Positions 36,076 through 44,611 of a stretch of 64,000 nucleotides of DNA are shown in pieces; positions within the stretch are counted from its first letter, which is position 1, and every line of letters starts with the position of its first letter. Source of the DNA: Alkalihalobacterium chitinilyticum (GTDB lineage: Bacteria; Bacillota; Bacilli; Bacillales; Bacillaceae_F). A model generated the notes under the pieces. The model worked only from the letters and a program-made list of their open reading frames with translations. It was not told where the DNA came from and did no database searches. The translations under genes were made by a program, and so were the position numbers. The DNA lies in assembly GCF_029028005.1 (NCBI RefSeq), contig NZ_JAOTPO010000002.1, positions 407,981-471,980 of the forward strand, in the 5' to 3' direction.

Positions 36076-36103
36076 ACCGATACAGCGGAATAACCATACA
36101 GTA
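36076..36103 (+). promoter_or_regulatory. Candidate sigma-K promoter of the Asp/Glu-tail gene
   Basis: ACC (36076-36078), a 16-nt spacer and CATACAGTA (36095-36103), 46 nt before the start codon. Confidence 0.65.
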
Positions 36104-36149
36104 TATCAGTGCACTAAAAACTAATTAATTTAACTTAGGGAGGATTCAT

Positions 36150-36677
36150 ATGAAAAGTAAATTACATGAATTAACTATTGAACTTGAGCTTCAAGGGGAC
36201 ACATTCTATGAGCTAGAATTTGATGGTGAAGTTGGGGAGTTAACGATTCATAAAAAAACAGACGCTGGTGAGGAAGTAGTAAGCAGCGCTGGATCAGTTA
36301 TTAACCCCAACTTTATGGATGATTTATCTATTTCATCTGATATGTCTGAAGAGAAGTTAATCAAGAAAATTTTAAAAGCTTTAGGTAATGATTCTTTTAT
36401 CGAATTAGATGTTGAGATCTCATTCTTAGATGGAACAGAAGTAGAGTTTAAAATCGAAAATGAAGGCAATGAAGTAGACGAAGACGACGATGAGGACGAA
36501 GACGAAGACGATGATGATGAAGACGAAGACGATGATGATGACGACGAAGACGATGATGATGAAGACGAAGACGATGATGATGACGACGATGAAGACGAAG
36601 ACGAAGACGATGATGACGATGATGACGATGATGACGATGACGATGATGACGAAGATGAAGATGAAGACGACGATTAA
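36150..36677 (+). CDS. Acidic protein with an Asp/Glu-only tail
   Basis: 175 residues, ATG after GGGAGGA. Residues 1-109 form a small domain with a beta pattern (LHELTIELELQGDTFYELEF, IELDVEISFLDGTEVEFKIEN) joined by a helix (SEEKLIKKILKALG). From about residue 110 to the end the sequence is only Asp and Glu. The tail is encoded by a GAC/GAT/GAA trinucleotide tract prone to length change. Its composition suggests calcium or cation binding, or charge on the spore surface; this is inference. A sigma-K-like promoter supports mother-cell expression. Confidence 0.75.
   Translation: MKSKLHELTIELELQGDTFYELEFDGEVGELTIHKKTDAGEEVVSSAGSVINPNFMDDLSISSDMSEEKLIKKILKALGNDSFIELDVEISFLDGTEVEFKIENEGNEVDEDDDEDEDEDDDDEDEDDDDDDEDDDDEDEDDDDDDDEDEDEDDDDDDDDDDDDDDDEDEDEDDD
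36475..36677 (+). repeat. GA(C/T/A) trinucleotide tract
   Basis: About 65 consecutive codons, all GAC, GAT, GAA or GAG, so the DNA is a 3-bp-period microsatellite. It also creates long antisense open frames with no coding meaning. Confidence 0.9.
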
Positions 36678-36684
36678 TGTAAGT

Positions 36685-36724
36685 GGTGCCAAGTACCTTT
36701 AGTATACTAAAGGTGCCTGGCACC
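36685..36724. repeat. REP-like palindrome, possible bidirectional terminator
   Basis: GGTGCC...GGCACC flank an inner ACCTTTAGTATACTAAAGGT palindrome. The 40-bp structure sits between convergent genes. The GGTGCC/GGCACC core resembles intergenic palindromes I recall from other Bacillaceae. Confidence 0.6.
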
Positions 36725-36780
36725 CATATTTCTTTTCTTTCATTTCTTTTTTTATTCTTTACATTCTCTTTTGCTTTTTT

Positions 36781-39078
36781 CTACCGCAAAAATCTTGACC
36801 GAATGGCTTTTTTGCCACGGCGCATGGAAGGGACGGAAATATATAGTGCTTCTTTGGCACGGGTCATCGCCACATACATCAGTCTTCTTTCTTCTTCCAT
36901 CGGTTCATCGTTCCCGTCACGCCATGCATCAAGTGCGTAGTCGTGGGGAAGTCCTCCATCAACAGCACCGATCACATACACCTGTTTGAATTCCAATCCT
37001 TTGGAACGATGGATCGTCATTAATTGAATCGCTTCACCGGTCATTGTATTTTTATTAGAAACTATTTCTTTATGCTTATGAATGATATGGTCAACATACT
37101 CAAGAAATTCAGGCACAGACGGATGGGATTGAGCTGCGACTCGTAAGTCTCTTACGTCATCTGAGCCTTTATCCATCGCATTCCCCTCATTGCCTTGCTT
37201 TTTCAAGTAATCGGTTAACCCCATTTCTTTTTCAATAAAATCAATAGCGTCAACAGGTTTTAACGAAGGGATTTTTGAGAATAGAGGAACAATCGTTTTT
37301 AGTTTCTTTAATTGAAATGCCGGCAGCTGTGTTAATTTCGTAAGAGCTTCCACTAAAGAACAATCCTCGATTATACTTAAAGCTTTTAAATCCCGCAGTA
37401 CATCTTGTTTTAAAAATAAAGCGCCGATCAAGTCACTCATCGCATCAGTATGATTTGGGTTAATCGATAATTGCATATAAGCTAAAATCTTTCTAACAGT
37501 TTTACGTTGATAGAAAGAATCTCCTTCTTGTTCAACGATAAATGGCAAGCTCGTATGAACGAGGCGTTCGAATAAGGCACGAGTCGATACGTTCGTTCGA
37601 TAAAGAATAGCAAAATCGGAAGGGCTTGCGCCTTGTGCTATTCGCTCTTTCAAGTCTTCTACAATGATTGTCGCCTCTAGTTCTTCATCAAAGGGAAAGA
37701 AAACAAGTGGCATGAAATCGCTGTTAGATAGCGCTGAAAGTTGTTTATCGTAGCGATGTTTGTTTTTGGAGATGACATAGCTTGCTGAACTTACGATCGA
37801 ATGAACGGAGCGATAATTTTTAGCGAGAATAACCGTCTTAGTTGCGGGATACTCTTTTTTGAAATTTAAAATATAGGACGGGTTGCTTCCTCGAAAGGAA
37901 TAAATCGATTGGTCATCATCACCGACTACACATAAGTTATTTTGCGGCTGAGCTAACAACTGGACGATTTGGTATTGAACTTTATTAATATCTTGAAATT
38001 CATCGACTGAAATATAGGAAAACCGTTCTTGATACTTTTCTAGGAGATTACGATTTTCTGATAAAAAATAATAACAGCCAATGAGCATGTCATCAAAATC
38101 AAATAATTGTTCTTTTTCTTTTATTTCTTCGTAATGCTTGTATATATGTAATGTTCGCTCCTCAAAGATGTCTTTCGGCTCAACTTGATCAGGAATGATT
38201 AAGTTGTTTTTCCACCAGCCGATTTGTGTGAGAGCTTGATCGTAAGCAAACTCTTTTTCTTCAAGTCCTAGTTCACGCCCCACTTGCTTTGCAATTCTTT
38301 CTTTCTGCCATTCCCATTTTAATAAACGGTCTTGGTGCCAGCGGTTAGGGTCATGGTGCAAGAGCATCTTATAGAAAATACTGTGAAACGTTCCGACGAG
38401 AAGCTGCCTAATCTCTGATGGCTTAAGGTTTGGGTATTGCAGCATTCTTTCCTTCATTTCTCGCGCAGCTTTAGCAGTAAATGTAACGAGTAACAATCGA
38501 TTAGAAGGAATTTGTTTTTCGGTCATCATATAAGCCGCTCTTGCGGTTAGTACTCTTGTTTTCCCGCTTCCTGCACCAGCTAAAATAAGTAGCGGTCCTT
38601 CAGTTGTCGTAACAGCTTCCCATTGATATGGATCTAATTTGAAGCCTTCTTGTGACAACTCCTGATAATAGGTGTGACTAATTTCACCAGTGGTATCATT
38701 CTGCTCCTGAAAATTGGAGATACGGCAAACAATTTCAGGCTTTTTCCAGTTAATTTCGGCTGGCTTAGTTGAAGATTGACTTGATATTGTTCGCCGGTCA
38801 GGTAACCGGAAACCAACTGTTGTTTTATTAGGGCTGCTAGAGATTAACTCTTCTTTCTTTTTATCTAGAAGAGACGTAACTGCGGTTTCACATTCTTCAT
38901 CATCGGCTACATGAACAAAGTGAGGCGGGTGTTGAATGCTTACTGAAAAAGACATTTTCTCACCACAGTGAGGACATGTTAACCTTCCGCGTTTACTATC
39001 TCGATAAAGTTGTTGATATTGACTGGCATCTATATTTGCTAACTGAACAAGGCGTTCATTCCAAAATGCGACTTCCAC
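36781..39078 (-). CDS. yjcD: UvrD/PcrA-family ATP-dependent DNA helicase YjcD
   Basis: 765 residues. The GTG at 39078 is chosen: AAGGAGG lies 8 nt upstream, whereas the longer in-frame version lacks a site. Residues about 35-80 hold a Cys/His cluster (CPHCGEKMSF, then HFVHV and a later Cys) resembling the N-terminal zinc domain of CoiA-type proteins. Helicase superfamily 1 motifs follow: Walker A AGAGSGKT, VDEFQD, GDDDQSIYSFRGS and MTRAKEALY. Length and position near yjcFGH match B. subtilis YjcD. It probably acts in DNA repair or recombination; the exact role is not known. Confidence 0.9.
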   Translation of the reverse strand: MEVAFWNERLVQLANIDASQYQQLYRDSKRGRLTCPHCGEKMSFSVSIQHPPHFVHVADDEECETAVTSLLDKKKEELISSSPNKTTVGFRLPDRRTISSQSSTKPAEINWKKPEIVCRISNFQEQNDTTGEISHTYYQELSQEGFKLDPYQWEAVTTTEGPLLILAGAGSGKTRVLTARAAYMMTEKQIPSNRLLLVTFTAKAAREMKERMLQYPNLKPSEIRQLLVGTFHSIFYKMLLHHDPNRWHQDRLLKWEWQKERIAKQVGRELGLEEKEFAYDQALTQIGWWKNNLIIPDQVEPKDIFEERTLHIYKHYEEIKEKEQLFDFDDMLIGCYYFLSENRNLLEKYQERFSYISVDEFQDINKVQYQIVQLLAQPQNNLCVVGDDDQSIYSFRGSNPSYILNFKKEYPATKTVILAKNYRSVHSIVSSASYVISKNKHRYDKQLSALSNSDFMPLVFFPFDEELEATIIVEDLKERIAQGASPSDFAILYRTNVSTRALFERLVHTSLPFIVEQEGDSFYQRKTVRKILAYMQLSINPNHTDAMSDLIGALFLKQDVLRDLKALSIIEDCSLVEALTKLTQLPAFQLKKLKTIVPLFSKIPSLKPVDAIDFIEKEMGLTDYLKKQGNEGNAMDKGSDDVRDLRVAAQSHPSVPEFLEYVDHIIHKHKEIVSNKNTMTGEAIQLMTIHRSKGLEFKQVYVIGAVDGGLPHDYALDAWRDGNDEPMEEERRLMYVAMTRAKEALYISVPSMRRGKKAIRSRFLR

Positions 39079-39228
39079 TCCAGGTTCCTCCTTAAAATGA
39101 ACGGACAATAACTAAAATAGCATTGTAGCACAAAACATAATAAAGGAAAACAACATAATAGGAACCGATAAACTAAAAACCAGCTCGCAAAATAATTGCA
39201 AAAGTTAACTTCAACATCAAAAAAGTAG

Positions 39229-39257
39229 GAATATCTCCAGAAGTAGTTACATATAAT
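39229..39257 (+). promoter_or_regulatory. Candidate sigma-E promoter
   Basis: GAATATC, a 14-nt spacer and CATATAAT (39250-39257) resemble the sporulation sigma-E pattern (kmATATT, CATACAnT) with one -10 mismatch. Confidence 0.4.
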
Positions 39258-39296
39258 AGTAAGAATATTCTGTATAAAAATAAAGGGGGAGACGCT

Positions 39297-39536
39297 TTGG
39301 GATATGTACCTCCACATCATAATATTGTAGCAGTTCATTATGGAAATCGAATGAAAGTTAGACAAGCATCCATTAGAAGAAAGGAAAAAGTACAAAAGGT
39401 AAAGCTGCCGGACTTAATGGAGCATTATAAGAAAGAGAAGGACTTTGAGAGCGGTCATTTTACTCTCTATACGAATTCGAGACGTATGGAAAACCAATTT
39501 TCCCAAAAAGGTTTACTATTCGATCAACGGGCCTAA
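39297..39536 (+). CDS. Small basic hypothetical protein
   Basis: 79 residues from a TTG, 6 nt after AAAGGGGGA. Basic and Tyr/His-containing (PPHHNIVAVHYGNRMKV, then RRKEKVQKVKL). No family recognised. A possible sigma-E promoter upstream suggests sporulation expression. The terminator overlaps its last codons. Confidence 0.65.
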   Translation: MGYVPPHHNIVAVHYGNRMKVRQASIRRKEKVQKVKLPDLMEHYKKEKDFESGHFTLYTNSRRMENQFSQKGLLFDQRA

Positions 39537-39556
39537 AGATAGGCCTGTTTTTTTGG
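39526..39556 (+). terminator. Terminator of the 79-residue protein gene
   Basis: ACGGGCCT and AGGCCTGT (two pairs imperfect) around AAAGAT, then TTTTTTT. Confidence 0.8.
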
Positions 39557-39615
39557 GTTGAAGAAAATCGATTTTACAAACACTAAATTGAAACAACAGA
39601 ACGGGAGGAATGAAT

Positions 39616-39789
39616 ATGGTCTCTTTTCTAATTCTTGGAATACTTGTTACAATAGGATCAGGTGTTATTTTTTACATAGGTTTATCAGTTGAAAACCAAT
39701 TTTTATTCGGCCCTTTTATTGGCTTAGTTGTTGGAATAAATTTTATTTTTATGGCGATTGTACGAATGTACCAACGAAAGAGGAGATAA
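39616..39789 (+). CDS. Small two-helix membrane protein
   Basis: 57 residues. The ATG at 39616 lies 7 nt after GGGAGG (an ATG at 39610 is too close). The sequence has two hydrophobic stretches (about 3-23 and 29-48) and a basic end (RMYQRKRR). It ends 4 nt before the metallo-hydrolase start, so the two are probably co-transcribed. Function unknown. Confidence 0.65.
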   Translation: MVSFLILGILVTIGSGVIFYIGLSVENQFLFGPFIGLVVGINFIFMAIVRMYQRKRR

Positions 39790-39793
39790 GAAG

Positions 39794-40687
39794 ATGGAAC
39801 TGAACCAAATTAATGAACAATGCTTCTATTTTAAAGGATCAGTTAATATCGGCTATATAAAAAATGAAGAAGAAGGTATTTTAATTGATGCTGGTCTCGA
39901 TGACTCAGCTGTAAAAAAAGTAATCAAGCAATTAGATGAAAAAGGGTGGCCCTTAACTCATTTGTTTATTACACATGCTCATGCTGATCATTTTGGAGGA
40001 GCGGCTTACTTAAAAAAGAAAAAAGAAGTCAAGATTTCTGCGCCTGAATTAGAGTCAGCCATTCTCACCTTTCCGATTTTAGAGCCTATTTACTTACAAA
40101 ATGGGAATTACCCTTTTAAAGAATTGAGGAATAAATTTGTTGAGGGTAAACCGGTAACCGTTGATGAAACGTGTACGGAAGGTCCTTACAGCATTGGTTC
40201 GCTTAACGTAACCTTACATAATGTCTCAGGTCATAGTTACCATATGTTAGCTGTACAAGTCGATGATGTATTGTATGCTGCAGACAGCTATTTTGATGAA
40301 AAGACGTTAGTTAAACACAATATCCCATATGTAGTCGATGGGACTGAAACCCTTCGCTCGTTGCACAAACTCTTAAGTATGGATGTTAAAGGTGCGGTTC
40401 CGGGACACGGGGAATATGAAGAGAGCTTTAAAGATACAGTTCAAAAAAACATCTTGTATCATCAAAAGGTTGAAGAAGACCTGTTAAAGATTATTTCCCG
40501 AGAAAAGTCGACATCTTTAGATACGGTCATTGCTGAAATGTGTCAGTTCTGTGGAGTGAAAATTGATAATATGACGTCGTGGGCGTTGTTTCGAACAGCC
40601 GTCTGTGCTTATCTAAAAAAAGTAGTAGAAGAAGGACAAGTGCAAATCATATTCGATAACAATTATCTATCGTATAGAAGAACGTAA
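39794..40687 (+). CDS. Metallo-beta-lactamase-fold hydrolase
   Basis: 297 residues, ATG at 39794 after AGAGGAG. The HAHADH zinc motif is near residues 61-66, with GHSYH and PGHGEYE later metal/His landmarks, and a C-terminal helical extension of about 100 residues. Substrate not determined; general MBL-fold hydrolases of this type include lactonases and glyoxalase-II-like enzymes. An HNH gene follows at 9 bp. Confidence 0.88.
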   Translation: MELNQINEQCFYFKGSVNIGYIKNEEEGILIDAGLDDSAVKKVIKQLDEKGWPLTHLFITHAHADHFGGAAYLKKKKEVKISAPELESAILTFPILEPIYLQNGNYPFKELRNKFVEGKPVTVDETCTEGPYSIGSLNVTLHNVSGHSYHMLAVQVDDVLYAADSYFDEKTLVKHNIPYVVDGTETLRSLHKLLSMDVKGAVPGHGEYEESFKDTVQKNILYHQKVEEDLLKIISREKSTSLDTVIAEMCQFCGVKIDNMTSWALFRTAVCAYLKKVVEEGQVQIIFDNNYLSYRRT

Positions 40688-40696
40688 GGAGAAGAC

Positions 40697-40990
40697 ATGG
40701 GTAAAGCTACTGTAGGAACGTGTGAATTATGTGAACGAGAAGCGGTTGAAAGAACTGTGCATCACTTGACTCCAAGAGAGGAAGGGGGAGTGAATTTGCC
40801 AACGGCACTTCTTTGCCTTCCTTGCCATCGACAAATTCACGTCATGTATTCTAATCGAGAGTTAGCGATTAGATTAAATACGATTGAAAAGCTAAAGGAC
40901 GATGAGGAAATAAAAAAATATTTAAAATACATAAAGAAACAACCAGCTTCTAAATCCGTACCTGTACGCAAAACGAGAAAAAGACGTTAG
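40697..40990 (+). CDS. HNH-motif nuclease-like protein
   Basis: 97 residues. CELCER and CLPC provide two zinc-ribbon Cys pairs and HHLTPREEGG ... CHRQIH gives the HNH core. The C-terminus is basic (RKTRKRR). It overlaps the convergent mscL gene by four bases at the stop codons. Cellular role unknown. Confidence 0.85.
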   Translation: MGKATVGTCELCEREAVERTVHHLTPREEGGVNLPTALLCLPCHRQIHVMYSNRELAIRLNTIEKLKDDEEIKKYLKYIKKQPASKSVPVRKTRKRR

Positions 40991-41490
40991 CCTGTTCGTT
41001 TTTTAATTGTAATTTTGGTTGGCTTTCGCGGTTCACTATTTTCATCTATTGTTAGCTCAGATGTACAATTCGGACATTTCGTTGCTTTAAACGGAATATT
41101 GGAAAAACAAAAAGGGCACATCTTCTGTTTCATATGATCTAAAGGATCACCAGAAGGACGTCGAATACGATTGACTTGTCTGACAAATAAAAACAATACG
41201 AAAGCAACAATCATAAAATGTATCGCATGGTTCAAGAATACCCCGTAATTAATGGTCGGCACACCGGCTTCCCTAGCTTCTGATAGAGTGTTGTAATGGT
41301 TGGAGGTAAGATTAATATAGAGACTTGAGAAATCCACCTTCCCGACTAATAATCCAAAGGGTGGCATTAAAACATCATCCACAAACGATTGAACAATCTT
41401 CGCAAATGTTGTACCAATAATGACCCCAACACTCATATCAATTACATTTCCTCTCATTGCAAACTCTTTGAATTCAGTAAAGATCTTCAT
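40987..41490 (-). CDS. mscL: Large-conductance mechanosensitive channel with a C-terminal zinc ribbon
   Basis: 167 residues. Residues 1-110 are MscL: the N-terminal FKEFAMRGNVIDMSVGVIIG helix, a periplasmic loop (about 45-80) and a second membrane helix (IHFMIVAFVLFLFVRQVN). The tail, from about residue 127, carries CPFC and CPNC (a two-knuckle zinc ribbon) and a basic end, making it longer than the usual 130-150 residues. It releases solutes on hypo-osmotic shock. The ribbon's role is unknown. Confidence 0.92.
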   Translation of the reverse strand: MKIFTEFKEFAMRGNVIDMSVGVIIGTTFAKIVQSFVDDVLMPPFGLLVGKVDFSSLYINLTSNHYNTLSEAREAGVPTINYGVFLNHAIHFMIVAFVLFLFVRQVNRIRRPSGDPLDHMKQKMCPFCFSNIPFKATKCPNCTSELTIDENSEPRKPTKITIKKRTG

Positions 41491-41626
41491 TTATGCTCCC
41501 ACCTCAGAAGGTTGTCTTTATGAGATGTTATGCAGTTATTTTTGTAAGAATGACGATATAGACAATTGTTTATGTATAAAAAATATGATCGGCTTGTGAT
41601 AAGCTAGGTAGCATAATAGAGATATG

Positions 41627-41666
41627 AAAAAGGCAGCTGACGTTAAAAATATCAGCTGCTTTTTAA
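41627..41666 (-). terminator. Terminator of the yjcHGF operon
   Basis: AAAGGCAGCTGA and TCAGCTGCTTTT form a long stem around CGTTAAAAATA, with a T run on the minus strand. Confidence 0.85.
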
Positions 41667-41690
41667 AAGTTATTTTTATTTTAAAAGTGT

Positions 41691-42110
41691 TTAGGACTTA
41701 GTCATCGTTACATGAGGAATCCCGGCATCGAGAAATTCACCAGAAACGGTTTCATAATTGAGAGATTTATAAAATTTTTCTGCTTGTGTTTGTGCATTTA
41801 GCTTAAACTTTGTCAATCCATTTTGACGCCCAACGGCTTCAATCTCTTCCATTAATAACTTACCAATTCCTTTAGTACGATAACTCTTCAGGATGCAAAT
41901 TCTTTCTACTTTTCCATACCCATCAACGACTCTTAATCTTCCAGCACCGACCGGTTTATTATCGTCATAAACGACAAAATGAGTAGCTTCTTTTTCAAAT
42001 TGATCAATTTCTTCTTCTTCAGGTACTTTTTGTTCTTCAACAAATACAGTAGTTCGTACAGAATAAGCATCCTGTAATTGGGCTTCATTGTCAACGACGA
42101 TAACTTTCAA
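41691..42110 (-). CDS. yjcF: GNAT acetyltransferase YjcF-like
   Basis: 139 residues. The TTG at 42110 gives the family start KVIVVDNEAQL and lies 10 nt after AGGAAAGG; TTG at 42119 is too close. The acetyl-CoA-binding segment RTKGIGKLLMEEIE and the GNAT strand VERICIL are clear. It is the last gene of yjcH-yjcG-yjcF. Its start lies just after the reconstructed yjcG stop. Substrate unknown. Confidence 0.85.
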   Translation of the reverse strand: MKVIVVDNEAQLQDAYSVRTTVFVEEQKVPEEEEIDQFEKEATHFVVYDDNKPVGAGRLRVVDGYGKVERICILKSYRTKGIGKLLMEEIEAVGRQNGLTKFKLNAQTQAEKFYKSLNYETVSGEFLDAGIPHVTMTKS

Positions 42111-42112
42111 AT

Positions 42113-42627
42113 TTAACAATCCTTTCCTAAGTGAAATGTTTCATGTACGGTCCAAGATCCGTTTTCTAACTGATAAAGCAGCGGACGCGATCAACTGTTT
42201 CTTCATGGTTAATCGAATGCATTTTTAGTTGTCCAAGAACATCAAAATGCTCTTGATTCGTTAAGTTTTGCGCAATCGTTACATGCGGGGTAAACTTTTG
42301 AGTCACCTCTTCTTTAATAACATCTTCATGTAATAAGTGATGTAACTGTTCTAATGAAGGATTAGAACGAATTTTAAAAAAGATTTTGTTCGTTTTCGGA
42401 AAAAACGAGTCAATTTTATAAACATGAATAGTAAATGGTGAAATCGTTGATGTAACACTTCTTATATATTGAATACAGCTATCCAATTTTTCATCAACAA
42501 TTTCAAATGGATTTTTTATCGTGACGTGGGGAGGGATTAATGAATAATGTGAATCATACCTTTTTCGGTAAGAATTGGCTTGGTCCTGTAAAGCTTTTGA
42601 TGGAAACACCGCAATTCCATATTTCAT
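42113..42627 (-). pseudogene. yjcG: yjcG (2H phosphoesterase/RNA ligase-like) with a 1-nt frameshift
   Basis: The uninterrupted frame stops after 153 residues (minus-strand TAG near 42166). Two HVTI-type motifs of the 2H phosphoesterase superfamily are present. Just before the stop, after VDRV, the next frame reads LLYQLENGSWTVHETFHLG, which matches the C-terminus of YjcG as I know it. Adding one base near 42182-42192 gives a 171-residue protein ending at 42113, the normal length, right before yjcF. So either the gene carries a recent frameshift or the assembly lost one base in a C-rich run. Core motifs precede the break, so partial function is possible. Confidence 0.8.
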
Positions 42628-42651
42628 AAAATCGTCCTCCTATTTCAAAAT

Positions 42652-43380
42652 TTATTTATGAAACATATAAAGTAGCGCAGACTTAATATCAGGTTGCCAA
42701 AACGTCCAACGATGGTCGCCCTTAAATTCATGATAATGATAAGTCATTCCCATATTAACTAGTAATTTATTCATTTCGCGGTTAGGCGTAAGAAAATCTT
42801 TTTGTTTTCCATTGGTTGTTTCTACGTTCGTTTCTTCACTGCCTATCACGTGATAAATTTTTAAATGGGGAGCTTTTACCGAAGACAGTTCTTTCAAAAC
42901 GGTTTGATTGACATAAGGAGATTGTAATATGACCTGACCAAATGTATTTGGGTAATGCAGAGCTGTCATTAAAGAAATCGTTGCGGCTAATGAGTCACCG
43001 ATAAGTGTTCGTCCTGCTGCGAGTGAAAACGTTTGAAAATGATCTTCTGCATAGGGAACAAGCTCCTCTGCTAAAAAACGAATATAAGCATCCGCTTGCG
43101 CTCCGTCTGGATGATACATCTCTCTTCGTTCCTGTACATTTTCATATGGGACCCCAATAATGATAACGTCTTCAATTTCATTACTAGAAATAAGTTCTTC
43201 AGCTTGACGAGCGATACGACCGAGTTGAAAGTAATCTTTACCGTCCTGAGCTATGAGCAAATGATAGCTGTATAAAGGTGAGTAGTTAGGTGGTAAATAG
43301 ATCATAAGGGGAAGTTCTTTTTTTAAGTATTTGCTGTAAATTTGATCTTCTTTAATTGTTCCGAATAATTGTTTGCTCAT
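42652..43380 (-). CDS. yjcH: Esterase-D-like alpha/beta hydrolase YjcH
   Basis: 242 residues, ATG after GAAAGG. The nucleophile region GDSLAATIS and a C-terminal HRWTFWQPDI (catalytic His) fit the esterase-D/Fes family. It is first of three co-directional genes (24 bp to yjcG). Length matches B. subtilis YjcH. Natural substrate unknown. Confidence 0.87.
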   Translation of the reverse strand: MSKQLFGTIKEDQIYSKYLKKELPLMIYLPPNYSPLYSYHLLIAQDGKDYFQLGRIARQAEELISSNEIEDVIIIGVPYENVQERREMYHPDGAQADAYIRFLAEELVPYAEDHFQTFSLAAGRTLIGDSLAATISLMTALHYPNTFGQVILQSPYVNQTVLKELSSVKAPHLKIYHVIGSEETNVETTNGKQKDFLTPNREMNKLLVNMGMTYHYHEFKGDHRWTFWQPDIKSALLYMFHK

Positions 43381-43669
43381 TGTTATTCAACCTTTCACAT
43401 TGTCCAGATTTTCATCGTGATGATGTTATTATTCTAACATATATGCAGAAAATTCGGTTTCAAAACGAACTATTTTACGAAACGTGTAGAATTTTTTTAT
43501 ATGAAATGCCCAAGCGCCCGTTTAGCGAAGTCGTAATTGCCACTCCAAGTGCTCCCTTTCCTAACTTATGTTAAAATATTTACAGTAGTTTGAAAAAAGA
43601 TCTTTTGCGAGAAAAGCATATGTACTAGTTATGTTAAAAATAGTCATTAGTAACTGAGGGGGAAGCGAA

Positions 43670-44221
43670 ATGAAAGTACCAGTTCCATCAAATGTTGTTG
43701 AACAAGCTGCAAGAACAAAATTAACAGAACGAGGTGTATCGATCGAGGATATTGCCCAAATCGTGTACGATCTCCAAGTGAAGTTTTATAGTGGTTTGAC
43801 AATGGAAGACTGTTTAGAAAGTGTTGATGCTGTATTATATAAGCGTGAAATACAACATGCAATCCTTGTCGGAATCGAATTAGACGAGCTGGCAGAAAGA
43901 GGTCAGTTATCGGAACCTTTACTGTCTATCATTAAGTCAGATGAAGGACTTTTCGGTGTAGATGAAACAATTGCCTTAGGTTCTGTATTTGGTTTTGGAA
44001 GTATTGCAGTGACAACATTCGGCTATTTAGATAAAGCGAAGATGGGAATTATTAAAGAATTAGATGAGATTAAAGTAGAGACTCATACTTTTTTAGACGA
44101 CCTCGTTGCGAGTATCGCAGCTAGTGCTGCTGCGAGATTGGCTCACAGGCTGCGGGACCGAGATGAAAATCGAAGCCGTCAGGAAATAGAAAAACTAGAT
44201 ATGGAAGATAAAATCGGCTAA
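43670..44221 (+). CDS. yutG: Phosphatidylglycerophosphatase A family protein YutG
   Basis: 183 residues with GAGGGGGAAG before the ATG. The start LTERGVSIEDIAQIVYDLQ is characteristic of YutG, and GFGSIAVTTFGYLDK and LDDLVASIAAS are PgpA-like. It is slightly longer than the B. subtilis protein at a charged C-terminus. Expected membrane-associated phospholipid phosphatase; activity not shown by sequence alone. Confidence 0.88.
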   Translation: MKVPVPSNVVEQAARTKLTERGVSIEDIAQIVYDLQVKFYSGLTMEDCLESVDAVLYKREIQHAILVGIELDELAERGQLSEPLLSIIKSDEGLFGVDETIALGSVFGFGSIAVTTFGYLDKAKMGIIKELDEIKVETHTFLDDLVASIAASAAARLAHRLRDRDENRSRQEIEKLDMEDKIG

Positions 44222-44363
44222 ATAGATAGAAGGTCTATAGAAGAGTTGTCCTTGCCGGAGAGAAAAAGCTGTTGAAGAAATTCCCATTTTTTTATGAAAG
44301 AGTAAACTTTTGTATGAAATTTGGATAGAATAAAAATAAATCAGTGAAAGGCAAGGGAATGGT

Positions 44364-44558
44364 ATGGGAAAAAGTCCACGGTGGATTTATTGGAAACAGA
44401 CATTTCAATCTAAATTTCAAGCAGGATGTTTAAAAGCAAAGCTTGAAGATAACTGGCACAATGGCTATGAAATTGGACCATGTGTGGAAATAAAAAAGTT
44501 AAAAACGAATAAGTATGTTGTTCGATACACATATGATGAGATGTCAGAAGGTTCCTGA
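44364..44558 (+). CDS. Small hypothetical protein
   Basis: 64 residues, ATG preceded by GGCAAGGG. Basic and Trp-rich at the start (SPRWIYWKQTFQSKFQAG). Its last codons form part of the following terminator stem. No family recognised. Confidence 0.6.
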   Translation: MGKSPRWIYWKQTFQSKFQAGCLKAKLEDNWHNGYEIGPCVEIKKLKTNKYVVRYTYDEMSEGS

Positions 44559-44570
44559 CATCTCTTTTTT
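44538..44570 (+). terminator. Terminator overlapping the 64-residue gene
   Basis: GAGATGTCAG and CTGACATCTC form a perfect 10-bp stem, then TTTTTT. Confidence 0.88.
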
Positions 44571-44611
44571 CACCTAGAGAATAACGTGTAGAAAGTTATA
44601 GAAATACATAG

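Noticed and set aside
36426..36723. Open frames opposite the Asp/Glu tract (Val/Ile- or His/Arg-rich)
   Set aside because: Trinucleotide-tract artefacts with no ribosome-binding sites.
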